From: Candidatus Competibacteraceae bacterium
Lineage (GTDB): Bacteria; Pseudomonadota; Gammaproteobacteria; Competibacterales; Competibacteraceae
Length of the DNA stretch: 11,441 bases
Assembly: GCA_003527885.1 (NCBI GenBank)
Contig: DPWB01000105.1
Span: 1-11,441 of the forward strand
Direction of reading: 5' to 3'
Part shown: piece after piece, positions 1-6,221 of the stretch
How the letters are laid out: every line of letters begins with the position of its first letter
Numbering within the stretch: position 1 is the first letter of the stretch
Notes under the pieces: model-generated
Databases searched by the model: none
What the model was told of the DNA's origin: nothing
What the model saw: the letters and a program-made list of their open reading frames with translations, nothing else
Translations under genes and position numbers: made by a program

Positions 1-351
1 ATGCACTCCATCGTCAGCGCCGCCCGCGCCTACGACAAGCGGGCGGTCGATGGCCCTTTTGCCGGCATCAAGAATCTTGAAGGCTTGCAGCAAGCCTGCA
101 AGATCGCGCGGGCGATGGGGTTCGACGGAAAGTGGTGCATCCATCCCAGCCAGATCGAAAGCGTCAACCGGATTTTTGTGCCTTCCGAAAAGGAAATCGC
201 TTGGGCGAGATTGGTGCTGGACGAATACGAAGCCGCCGTGCGGGACGGGCGGGGCGCGATCAGCGTCAAGGGCAAGATGATCGATGTGGCGTCGTTGAGG
301 ATGTGCCGCACGATTGTCGAACATGCTCGCTTGGCAGGGTTGCTGGGGTAA
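1..351 (+). CDS. mcl: L-malyl-CoA/beta-methylmalyl-CoA lyase, C-terminal part (5' end outside window)
   Basis: This is the last 116 residues of a HpcH/HpaI aldolase / citrate lyase beta family protein. The window opens inside the gene: the ATG at base 1 is an internal Met, because family members are about 320-350 residues and the catalytic barrel lies upstream. Visible family signatures are VDGPF (residues 17-21), GFDGKWCIHPSQI (about 40-52), PSEKE, and the C-terminal lid with GRGAIS and KMIDVASLRM. The DGPF and GKW-IHPSQ pattern, with the ID-AS-RM tail, matches malyl-CoA lyases (MclA/Mcl1 type) better than CitE proper. The family cleaves or forms malyl-CoA and beta-methylmalyl-CoA (glyoxylate plus acetyl- or propionyl-CoA). 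The presence of mct 1.5 kb downstream on the same strand supports a role in the mesaconyl-CoA branch of the 3-hydroxypropionate bi-cycle. Substrate choice is inference. Confidence 0.85.
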   Translation: MHSIVSAARAYDKRAVDGPFAGIKNLEGLQQACKIARAMGFDGKWCIHPSQIESVNRIFVPSEKEIAWARLVLDEYEAAVRDGRGAISVKGKMIDVASLRMCRTIVEHARLAGLLG

Positions 352-381
352 CGCTTTTTCTCTCAACGAAAATGTTGGCCC

Positions 382-393
382 CCTAAGCTTAGG
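382..393. repeat. Perfect 12-bp palindrome between mcl and the AT-rich gene pair
   Basis: CCTAAGCTTAGG reads the same on both strands with no spacer, 31 bases after the mcl stop and 40 bases before the next start. It could be an operator-like site or chance. There is no U-tract after it, so it does not look like an intrinsic terminator. Confidence 0.3.
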
Positions 394-432
394 CTTCTTG
401 GGTTTCCACATCGCTTAGACAGGAATAAGAGG

Positions 433-1293
433 ATGGGCGGGCGCAAAAATGATCCGAATTGGAACCCCCGCGTCCGCAATCAAGGTAATCCGAACTCGCG
501 AGGTTTGCAACGCGATGCGGGCGTAGTACCCTCACAGGCTAGCTCGGTACTTTCTCCGCGCTTTTTTGGAGCGAGGTACGTTTTAGGCGCTCCGATTAGA
601 CCGGCTTCCATTCAATTTGATAACGGTTTTCTCGATAAGTTTAGCAAGCGCTCGCCGACAGCTTCCGATTATGTCGCTTTGGCGAAATGGAAAGCCAAGC
701 TGAAAGTGGCGGAGGAATTGAGGCCTGATCTAGCGGATGCTCTTCAGGCCTACCGCCATTTTCTTGAAGGAAAGGGTCGTCCGCGAACCTTTTCCTACGA
801 AAGGTACGTGCTCAACGATGAGTCTGGCAGAGTCACTCTGGCTAACGCCATGCTGGATATTCAAGATGGTCTAGAAGAAATATGGGAAACCAACAGGTTG
901 GAATTAATTAGCAATTTGAAAGCTTTCAGTATTACCGGGGGACAAATCTCCTGTGGGAGCGATAGTCTTTTCCCTTATCCGGCAACCGAAAATTGGCAAA
1001 AAGCCATTGGTGGCCATATCATCTGGCTCAGCGGGAATGTGACTGTTTCAAAGCAAGATGGCGACACTTGGTTCGCACTTGACATGACTTTACATGCTGA
1101 AGACCGTTATAATTTTAATCCGGGGCAAAAAGACATCGCTACCGGTATTCCAGATAGTGATAACGGAATTTTTGAAATAACCGGACTCGGCAATCAATTC
1201 GATCAAACTGCGGAATTGCGTAGGATCGTCAAGTGGAAATATGGCACTCTAGCGAAGACTGGATCATCCAGTGTAAACCGTCCGAGGAGTTGA
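433..1293 (+). CDS. Hypothetical protein with a weakly colicin M-like C-terminal region
   Basis: I do not recognise this 286-residue protein with certainty. It has no signal peptide or membrane segment. The N-terminal ~60 residues are polar and Pro/Asn/Arg rich, residues 75-165 look helical, and residues 168-270 look beta-rich. The most distinctive part is EDRYNFNPG (223-231), followed by GIPDSDNG (238-245) and a GLGNQF segment (251-256). The GN-TVS...DTW strands leading into D-x-Y-N-F-N resemble the order in colicin M (GTLTIS...SWTY, then D-x-Y-D-F-N). However, the His-Arg pair that follows in colicin M is Lys-Asp (233-234) here, so that enzymatic activity cannot be assumed. A Shine-Dalgarno AGGA (421-424) lies 8 bases before the ATG. 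The gene is AT-rich (about 40% GC in 1081-1140 by hand count), unlike its neighbours, which suggests transfer. A lipoprotein gene follows 45 bases later. The reading frame looks real; the function is unknown. Confidence 0.6.
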   Translation: MGGRKNDPNWNPRVRNQGNPNSRGLQRDAGVVPSQASSVLSPRFFGARYVLGAPIRPASIQFDNGFLDKFSKRSPTASDYVALAKWKAKLKVAEELRPDLADALQAYRHFLEGKGRPRTFSYERYVLNDESGRVTLANAMLDIQDGLEEIWETNRLELISNLKAFSITGGQISCGSDSLFPYPATENWQKAIGGHIIWLSGNVTVSKQDGDTWFALDMTLHAEDRYNFNPGQKDIATGIPDSDNGIFEITGLGNQFDQTAELRRIVKWKYGTLAKTGSSSVNRPRS

Positions 1294-1351
1294 TTGGCTA
1301 TTGATCTGAAAAACTGGCCATAAGTGAATCATGCAGCAATGAATAGCCAAT
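1293..1351. repeat. Inverted repeat across the gap before the lipoprotein gene
   Basis: ATTGGCTATT (1293-1302) is the exact reverse complement of AATAGCCAAT (1342-1351), with 39 bases between. The right arm begins at the second codon of the preferred lipoprotein start (1339), so a folded transcript could affect access to that start. It is AT-rich, and no T-run follows the right arm, so a terminator role is unlikely. Confidence 0.3.
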
Positions 1352-1821
1352 TGAATCAATGGCTAAAATTGGCCTATATTCTGGTTATTTTTTTGATGAG
1401 CTGCAATAATCCTTCCGAAGAGCAGAAGAAAGTAGCTGAAATGAATACCGATATTGTTGCATTACAACGCTTTATCAGCCTTCCGGCTAAAATTATTTCC
1501 GGCGAGTGGCAAACTGGCGAATTTGCGCCAGGAAGAGATTGGTGGCTGGCGGCGGTTCTCAAGATTGAAGCCGGTGATCTATCAAAATTTTTACTGGGAT
1601 CATCTCATAAGGAACTGGTGGAAATACCATCGGGTTTGCAGCTTGTTTCCTCTTTTGCCGCACTCAAAGCTTTTCCCGGTGCTGGTATCGGCGGAGCCAA
1701 ACAACACGCTTTTATAGCCGAGGTGTATCCGGTCACTCCTTATCAAAGTTCGCCTTTGCTAAATGGTAAAGCGGTCGAGCTTGCCAAGGATAAAATTTTT
1801 ATCTTACTGTGGACTCAATGA
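1339..1821 (+). CDS. Hypothetical lipoprotein, partner of the upstream unknown gene
   Basis: This 160-residue protein starts with a short signal: one Lys (residue 10), a hydrophobic stretch (11-20) and a lipobox L-M-S-C with Cys22, followed by Asn-Asn. It should be lipidated and face the periplasm, and the residues after Cys do not show the Asp that holds lipoproteins in the inner membrane. The mature part includes a WQTGEFAPGRDWW segment (about 51-63) and ends in a hydrophobic strand, FILLWTQ. A GTG at 1324 would add five residues (MNHAA). I prefer the ATG because it gives a normal-length signal, but neither start has a clear Shine-Dalgarno site. The gene shares the AT-rich composition of the gene before it and lies 45 bases downstream, so the two probably form a unit. 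I do not recognise the family. A periplasmic immunity or inhibitor role is speculation based on the pairing. Confidence 0.6.
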   Translation: MNSQLNQWLKLAYILVIFLMSCNNPSEEQKKVAEMNTDIVALQRFISLPAKIISGEWQTGEFAPGRDWWLAAVLKIEAGDLSKFLLGSSHKELVEIPSGLQLVSSFAALKAFPGAGIGGAKQHAFIAEVYPVTPYQSSPLLNGKAVELAKDKIFILLWTQ

Positions 1822-1878
1822 TTGCTTGATTTTGGCGATTTGCTCTGGCTTCATACTTGACAAGGTAACTAATTTCTT

Positions 1879-3099
1879 ATGGCCAAATTGTTGGAAGGAC
1901 TGCGCATCGTCGAGGGCACCGCTTTCGTGGCGGCGCCGCTGGCGGGGATGACCCTGGCGCAGATGGGTGCGGAAGTCATCCGCTTCGACCGCATTCGCGG
2001 GGGTCTCGACTATCACCGTTGGCCGGTCACCCACGAGAATAAGAGCCTGTTCTGGGCCGGCCTGAACAAGGGCAAGCGCTCGCTGGCGGTCGATGTCAGC
2101 ACGCCGCGCGGCCAGGAGCTCGTCACGAGGCTGATCTGCGCGCCCGGACCCAACAACGGCATTTTCTTGACCAACCTCCGGGTGCGGGGTTGGATGGATT
2201 ACGAGCACCTCAAGCGGCACCGGGAAGATTTGATCATGCTCACCGTGCTGGGTACCCGCGACGGCGGCCCGGCGGTCGATTACACCGTCAATCCCAGCGT
2301 CGGTTTTCCCTACGCCACCGGGCCGGAAGGTTCCACCGATCCGACCTGCCATGTGCTGCCCGCCTGGGACTGCATCACCGGCCAGATGGCGGCCTTGGGT
2401 TTGCTGGCTGCCGAGCGCCACCGCCGCTTGACCGGCGAGGGCCAGTCGGTGGAAATCGCCCTCAAGGACGTGGCGCTGGCGATGCTGGGCAATCTGGGCA
2501 TCATCGGCGAGGTGATGGTCAACCACGTCGACCGGCCCAAGTACGGCAATTATCTGTACGGGGCCTACGGCAACGAGTTCGACACCGCCGACGGACGGCG
2601 CGTCATGGTAGTCGGCCTGACCCGGCGGCAGTGGGACGGCCTGTGCAAGGTCACGGGCCTCAAACCGCAGTTCGATGCCTTGGGCGAGCGCCTGGGTTTG
2701 GACTTGAACCGGGAAGGCGACCGTTTCAAGGCGCGCGAGGAGCTGACCGAGTTGCTAAAACCCTGGTTCAAGGCCAGAAACGTGGACGATTTCGCCGGTG
2801 CCTTCGACGAAAACGGCGTGACTTGGTCGGTGTTTCGCAGCTTCAAGCAGGCGGTGACCGAAGACCCGGATTGTTCGACTTGGCATCCGATGTTCGACCT
2901 GGTCGAACAGCCGGGCATCGGCGAATATCTGGTGCCGGGTTCGCCGTATACCTTCGGCAAGAGCGAGCGCCAGCCGCCGCAACCGGCTCCCGTTCTCGGC
3001 CAGCACACCGATGAAATCTTGTCGGGTCTGCTCGGCATGAGCGACGTGGAAATTTCCCGCCTGCACGAGGACAAGATCGTGGCGGGGCCGCGCCGTTAG
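1879..3099 (+). CDS. mct: Mesaconyl-CoA C1-C4 CoA transferase (class III CoA transferase)
   Basis: This 406-residue protein is a class III (CaiB/BaiF) CoA transferase and closely resembles, as I remember it, the Chloroflexus mesaconyl-CoA C1-C4 CoA transferase, including its length (~408) and N-terminal pattern L-x-GLR-VEG-AFVAAPL-GMTLAQ. Mct moves CoA from C1 to C4 of mesaconate within one molecule in the glyoxylate-assimilation arm of the 3-hydroxypropionate bi-cycle. The expected catalytic Asp is Asp164 in PAWDCITGQM. Other hallmarks are FWAGLNKGKRS (58-68), GLLAAERHRRLTGEG, an internal GNYLYGAYG, and the C-terminal LGQHTDEIL. The start agrees with family alignment; an AAGG (1862-1865) lies a rather long 13 bases upstream. 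Two unrelated AT-rich genes separate it from mcl. It converges with the yadG-like gene, with only 24 bases between stops. Confidence in the family is very high, and in the exact substrate high. Confidence 0.9.
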   Translation: MAKLLEGLRIVEGTAFVAAPLAGMTLAQMGAEVIRFDRIRGGLDYHRWPVTHENKSLFWAGLNKGKRSLAVDVSTPRGQELVTRLICAPGPNNGIFLTNLRVRGWMDYEHLKRHREDLIMLTVLGTRDGGPAVDYTVNPSVGFPYATGPEGSTDPTCHVLPAWDCITGQMAALGLLAAERHRRLTGEGQSVEIALKDVALAMLGNLGIIGEVMVNHVDRPKYGNYLYGAYGNEFDTADGRRVMVVGLTRRQWDGLCKVTGLKPQFDALGERLGLDLNREGDRFKAREELTELLKPWFKARNVDDFAGAFDENGVTWSVFRSFKQAVTEDPDCSTWHPMFDLVEQPGIGEYLVPGSPYTFGKSERQPPQPAPVLGQHTDEILSGLLGMSDVEISRLHEDKIVAGPRR

Positions 3100-3107
3100 C
3101 CGCGGTG

Positions 3108-3144
3108 CTTCTCCGCCGTCGGCTCAGGCGGCGGAGGGGGTTTT
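3108..3144 (+). terminator. Candidate intrinsic terminator for mct
   Basis: CTCCGCCG (3111-3118) pairs perfectly with CGGCGGAG (3129-3136) around a 10-base loop. The stem can extend by two G-U pairs and one C-G pair (3108-3110 with 3137-3139), and TTTT follows at 3141-3144. It begins 8 bases after the mct stop and overlaps the 3' end of the convergent yadG-like coding sequence. The U-tract is short. Confidence 0.45.
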
Positions 3145-4053
3145 ATCCACCAGACGGACGAACAGCTCCTCCAGCCGGTTGACTTTGTTGCGCAGGCTCA
3201 AGACCGCGATGCCGCGCGCCGACAGGTGCTGGAACAGTTCATTGAGCCCGCGATCCTTGGAGACATCCGCCTCCAGGGTATAGGCGTCCAAGCGGCGCAG
3301 CGGATAACCGGCCACCTCCGGCGCTTCGGCCAGTGGCCGGCCCAGGTTCAGGACGAAGGTTTCCAGGTGCAGTTGGCCGAGCAGGGCGCTCATCGGCCCG
3401 TTTTGCACGATCAGCCCCCGGTCGATGATGGCGACTTGGCGGCACAGGCTTTCCGCTTCCTCCAGATAATGCGTGGTCAGGATGATGGTGGTGCCGCGCC
3501 CGTTGATCTTCCTCAGAAAATCCCACATCGAACGGCGGATTTCGATGTCCACTCCGGCGGTGGGTTCGTCGAGGATCAACAGCTTCGGCTCGTGCACCAG
3601 CGCGCGGGCGATCATCAGCCGCCGTTTCATGCCCCCGGAGAGTTGTCGGGCCATCTCCCGGCGCTTTTCCCACAGGCCGAGTTGCTTCAAATAGGTTTCG
3701 GCGCGCTGGCGGGCCCGTTCGCGGGGGATGCCGTAATAACCGGCCTGGTTGACCACGATTTCCGCCACCGGCTCGAACTGGTTGAAGTTGAATTCCTGCG
3801 GCACCAGCCCGATGCAGCGCTTGGCGGCGGTCAGATCGCTGTCGATGTCGTGGCCGAAGACCCGCACGGTTCCGCCGGTTTTGCGCACCAGCGAGCAGAC
3901 GATGCCGATGGTGGTGGATTTGCCCGCGCCGTTGGGGCCGAGCAAGGCGAAAAAATCACCTTCCGCGATGTCGAGATCGATCCCGCGCACGGCTTCCAAA
4001 CCGGTGGCGTAGACTTTGCGCAGGTTGCGGATGGCGAGGGCGGAGGGGTTCAT
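3124..4053 (-). CDS. yadG: ABC transporter ATP-binding protein, YadG-like (ABC-2 type)
   Basis: This 309-residue protein is very like E. coli YadG (308 residues) along its whole length, including the C-terminal part ending NRLEELFVRLV. Visible nucleotide-binding motifs are Walker A GPNGAGKST (39-47), Q-loop Gln86 in VPQEFNF, signature LSGGM (138-142), Walker B LLILDEP (158-164) with Glu163, and the switch His195 in TTHYLEEA. It should power an ABC-2 type exporter at the inner membrane together with a YadH-type permease; the substrate of this family is not established. I chose the Met at 4053 because the YadG alignment starts there; the frame stays open further upstream inside apbE. No permease gene lies downstream, where the convergent mct begins after 24 bases. 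The gene starts 22 bases after the apbE stop, suggesting co-transcription. Confidence 0.9.
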   Translation of the reverse strand: MNPSALAIRNLRKVYATGLEAVRGIDLDIAEGDFFALLGPNGAGKSTTIGIVCSLVRKTGGTVRVFGHDIDSDLTAAKRCIGLVPQEFNFNQFEPVAEIVVNQAGYYGIPRERARQRAETYLKQLGLWEKRREMARQLSGGMKRRLMIARALVHEPKLLILDEPTAGVDIEIRRSMWDFLRKINGRGTTIILTTHYLEEAESLCRQVAIIDRGLIVQNGPMSALLGQLHLETFVLNLGRPLAEAPEVAGYPLRRLDAYTLEADVSKDRGLNELFQHLSARGIAVLSLRNKVNRLEELFVRLVDKTPSAA

Positions 4054-4075
4054 GCGATGGCTCGGAGTGTGGTTT

Positions 4076-5119
4076 TCAGGGCTGCCGGGGCAGCAGGAAA
4101 GGCTCGAACTCAGGGGTATAACGTTCCTCGAAACCGCCGCCATCCGCTCCGACCAGGATGAAGAAAGCGGCCAGATGGTGCTCGCTGGCCAGTTGCAAGC
4201 CGCGCTCCGCGCCGGCGGCCAGCAGCGCGGTGTCGGCGGCGTCGGCCTTTAGGTCGAGCTGGCTGATGACCGTCACCGACGCCACGGTTTGCGGTGCCGG
4301 CCGACCGCTGCGCGGGTCGATGATGTGCGAATAGCGCCGGCCGTCTTGTTCGAAGAAATTGCGGTAGTCGCCCGCCGTGGACACGGCGTGATCGCCGGGG
4401 CGAATCAGCCGTTCGACCGCGCGCCGGTCGGCTACCGGCCGTTCGATGGCGACGGTCCAGGGTTGTCCCTTGCCGTTATGCCCCTTGGCGCGCAGATCGC
4501 CGCCGATGGCAACCAGATAGTTGTCGATACCGCTCGCCTGCGCCAACTCGGCCAGCCGATCCACCGCATACCCCTTGGCGAGCGCCGAGAGATCCACGTA
4601 TAGATCGGCGCGCTCCTTTTTCAGGGCGGGTGGCTGCGCGCGGGCGTGCAGCCGCCGATAGTCGACCCGCTGCCGGGCTTGCTGAATTTCCGCCTCGGAC
4701 GGGGCTTGATCGCGGCGCGGCTCCGGCCCGAAACCCCACAGGTTCACCAGCGGGCCGACGGTGATGTCGAACGCGCCCCGGGTGAGTTCGCTGAACCGCA
4801 ACCCTTCCGCAACCACTTGATACAGTTCGGGCGACACCTCAATCCAATCGGTGCGGGGGTCGCGGTTGAAGCGGGAGAGTTCCGAGTCCGGGTCGTAGGT
4901 GGACATCTGCCGGTTGATTTGCGCCAGCAGCTCATCGGCGCGGGCTTTCAGGTCCGCTGGAACGCTTTGCCCCGCTTGCGGCGCCAGTTTGAGTTCGTAG
5001 CGGGTTCCCATCGTGGAACCGGCGATGCGGATGGTGGGATCGGGGCGCTCCGCTTCGCAGGCAGCCAGCAGAACACAGAGCGGCAATGAAACCAGTGACC
5101 GAAAGCGGGCATGACGCAT
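4076..5119 (-). CDS. apbE: FAD:protein FMN transferase, lipoprotein
   Basis: This 347-residue ApbE-family protein uses FAD to attach FMN covalently to Thr/Ser of extracytoplasmic flavoproteins such as NqrB/NqrC and RnfG. The N-terminus is a lipoprotein signal: basic n-region (Arg2, Arg5, Arg7), hydrophobic core, lipobox L-A-A-C with Cys21. Family motifs in order: STMGTRYEL (35-43), MSTYDPDSELSRFN (72-85), GAFDITVGPLVNLWGF (115-130), DLSALAKGYAVD (176-187), IGGDLRAKG (205-213), and HAVSTAGDYRN...YSHIIDPRSGRP (244-274), followed by the ADAADTALL metal-site region (about 292-300). The reading frame is open upstream to 5434, but the signal peptide fixes the start at 5119; no strong Shine-Dalgarno site precedes it. 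No Nqr, Rnf or other flavinylated target is in the window. It lies 113 bases after the CitE-like gene and 22 bases before the yadG-like gene. Confidence 0.93.
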   Translation of the reverse strand: MRHARFRSLVSLPLCVLLAACEAERPDPTIRIAGSTMGTRYELKLAPQAGQSVPADLKARADELLAQINRQMSTYDPDSELSRFNRDPRTDWIEVSPELYQVVAEGLRFSELTRGAFDITVGPLVNLWGFGPEPRRDQAPSEAEIQQARQRVDYRRLHARAQPPALKKERADLYVDLSALAKGYAVDRLAELAQASGIDNYLVAIGGDLRAKGHNGKGQPWTVAIERPVADRRAVERLIRPGDHAVSTAGDYRNFFEQDGRRYSHIIDPRSGRPAPQTVASVTVISQLDLKADAADTALLAAGAERGLQLASEHHLAAFFILVGADGGGFEERYTPEFEPFLLPRQP

Positions 5120-5232
5120 CGGAGGTTGGCGAACCGAAATTACGAATCGGCTGACAAAGTTTCGCCCGCCGGTGCTGGGTTTGCTGGCGCGCGGCGGGCG
5201 GAGTGACGCGAGCTGTTCGCGCGGCGTTGCGC

Positions 5233-6117
5233 TCAGTTGCTTGAAGCCTCCATCGCGGTGATGGCGTCGGCCATGCTGACCACGCGGCGGGCGCTTTCGA
5301 CGTGCAGGTTCTCGATCAGCTTGCCGTCGACCACCACCACGCCTTCGCCGCGCGCGGCCGCCGCCGTGTGCGCCCCGATGATCTTGCGCGACCACGCCAC
5401 ATCTTCCGGCCGGGGCGTGAATACCTTGTTGCAAGGGCCGACCTGCTTGGGATGGATCAGCGTCTTGCCGTCGAAGCCGAGCTCGCTGCCTTGCTTGCAG
5501 GCGAATTCGAAGCCGGTTTCATCGTTCAAGTCGAGATAAACCCCGTCCAGGATGGCGAGCCCAGCGGCGCGGGCGGCCAGCAAGCACAGGCCCAGCGAAG
5601 TCATGAACGGCAACCGTTCGTGGGTGTGGGTGCAGTCCAGCTCCTTGGCCAAATCGGAAGTGCCCATCACCAGACATTCCATGCGCGGGGTCGATTCGGC
5701 GATGCGCTGCGATTCCAGGACGCTGCGCGGGGTTTCCATCATCGCCCAGATCGTCATCGACTCGGGCGCGCCGTTGGCGCGCATGATCGCTTCCATGTGG
5801 CGGATGGCGTCGGCGCTTTCCACCTTGGGCAGCAGCAGGGCGTCCGCGCCCGATTTCGAAGCGGCGGCGATGTCCTCATAGCCCCATTTGGTCGATAAGG
5901 CGTTGACCCGAACGATGAGTTCCCGCATCCCAAAACCGCCGGCGGCCACCGCCTCGCACACCTGCTTGCGGGCGATTTCCTTGGAATCGGGGGCAACGGC
6001 GTCCTCCAAATCCAGAATCAGGCCATCGGCGGGCAGGGACTTGGCTTTTTCCAGAGCGCGGAGGTTGGAGCCGGGCATGTACAGCACACTGCGGCGCGGG
6101 CGAGCGGATTTAGGCAT
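5233..6117 (-). CDS. CitE-family CoA-ester lyase/thioesterase, (3S)-malyl-CoA thioesterase (Mcl2)-like
   Basis: This 294-residue HpcH/HpaI aldolase / citrate lyase beta-type protein has the family barrel motifs RRSVLYMPGSN (8-18), LDLEDAVAPD (35-44), conserved Arg70 in IVRVN, METP with the expected Mg ligand Glu128 (127-130), GTSDLAKEL with Asp155 (152-160), DGVY (191-194) and GKTLIHPKQ (217-225), then VVDGK-IENLHVESAR near the end. The TSDLAKEL and NLHVESAR patterns recall the Rhodobacter (3S)-malyl-CoA thioesterase Mcl2, which hydrolyses malyl-CoA, rather than the lyase at the left edge of the window. Citramalyl-CoA lyase (CLYBL-like) is an alternative. Two adjacent Met codons exist (6120 and 6117). 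A perfect AAGGAG (6125-6130) is 4 bases from the first and 7 from the second, so I prefer 6117. It heads the leftward run towards apbE. Confidence 0.87.
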   Translation of the reverse strand: MPKSARPRRSVLYMPGSNLRALEKAKSLPADGLILDLEDAVAPDSKEIARKQVCEAVAAGGFGMRELIVRVNALSTKWGYEDIAAASKSGADALLLPKVESADAIRHMEAIMRANGAPESMTIWAMMETPRSVLESQRIAESTPRMECLVMGTSDLAKELDCTHTHERLPFMTSLGLCLLAARAAGLAILDGVYLDLNDETGFEFACKQGSELGFDGKTLIHPKQVGPCNKVFTPRPEDVAWSRKIIGAHTAAAARGEGVVVVDGKLIENLHVESARRVVSMADAITAMEASSN

Positions 6118-6124
6118 CATCGTT

Positions 6125-6130
6125 CTCCTT
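6125..6130 (-). promoter_or_regulatory. Ribosome binding site that decides the CitE-like start
   Basis: AAGGAG on the minus strand, 7 bases before the ATG at 6117 and only 4 before the ATG at 6120, favouring the second Met. Confidence 0.7.
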
Positions 6131-6221
6131 GGAGTGGTTTTTAAGTTATGGCATTGACCGCTTGGAATAGCGGGAATTTTACACTCCTCGCCACCATAAG
6201 CGGAGAGGTCGAGCGCACAAG

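Noticed and set aside
433..1293. Outright call as a colicin M-type lipid II phosphatase toxin
   Set aside because: The essential His-Arg pair is absent and the similarity is from memory over a short stretch; kept only as a hypothesis.
1804..2526. 240-residue minus-strand frame antisense to mct
   Set aside because: His/Gln/Arg/Ala-rich shadow of a well-conserved gene. Its C-terminal MKPEQIAKIKQS piece in the gap before mct looks protein-like but has no support beyond a few codons.
3226..4161. 311-residue plus-strand frame across the yadG-like gene
   Set aside because: Opposite-strand shadow of a gene with all ABC motifs; no domain features of its own.
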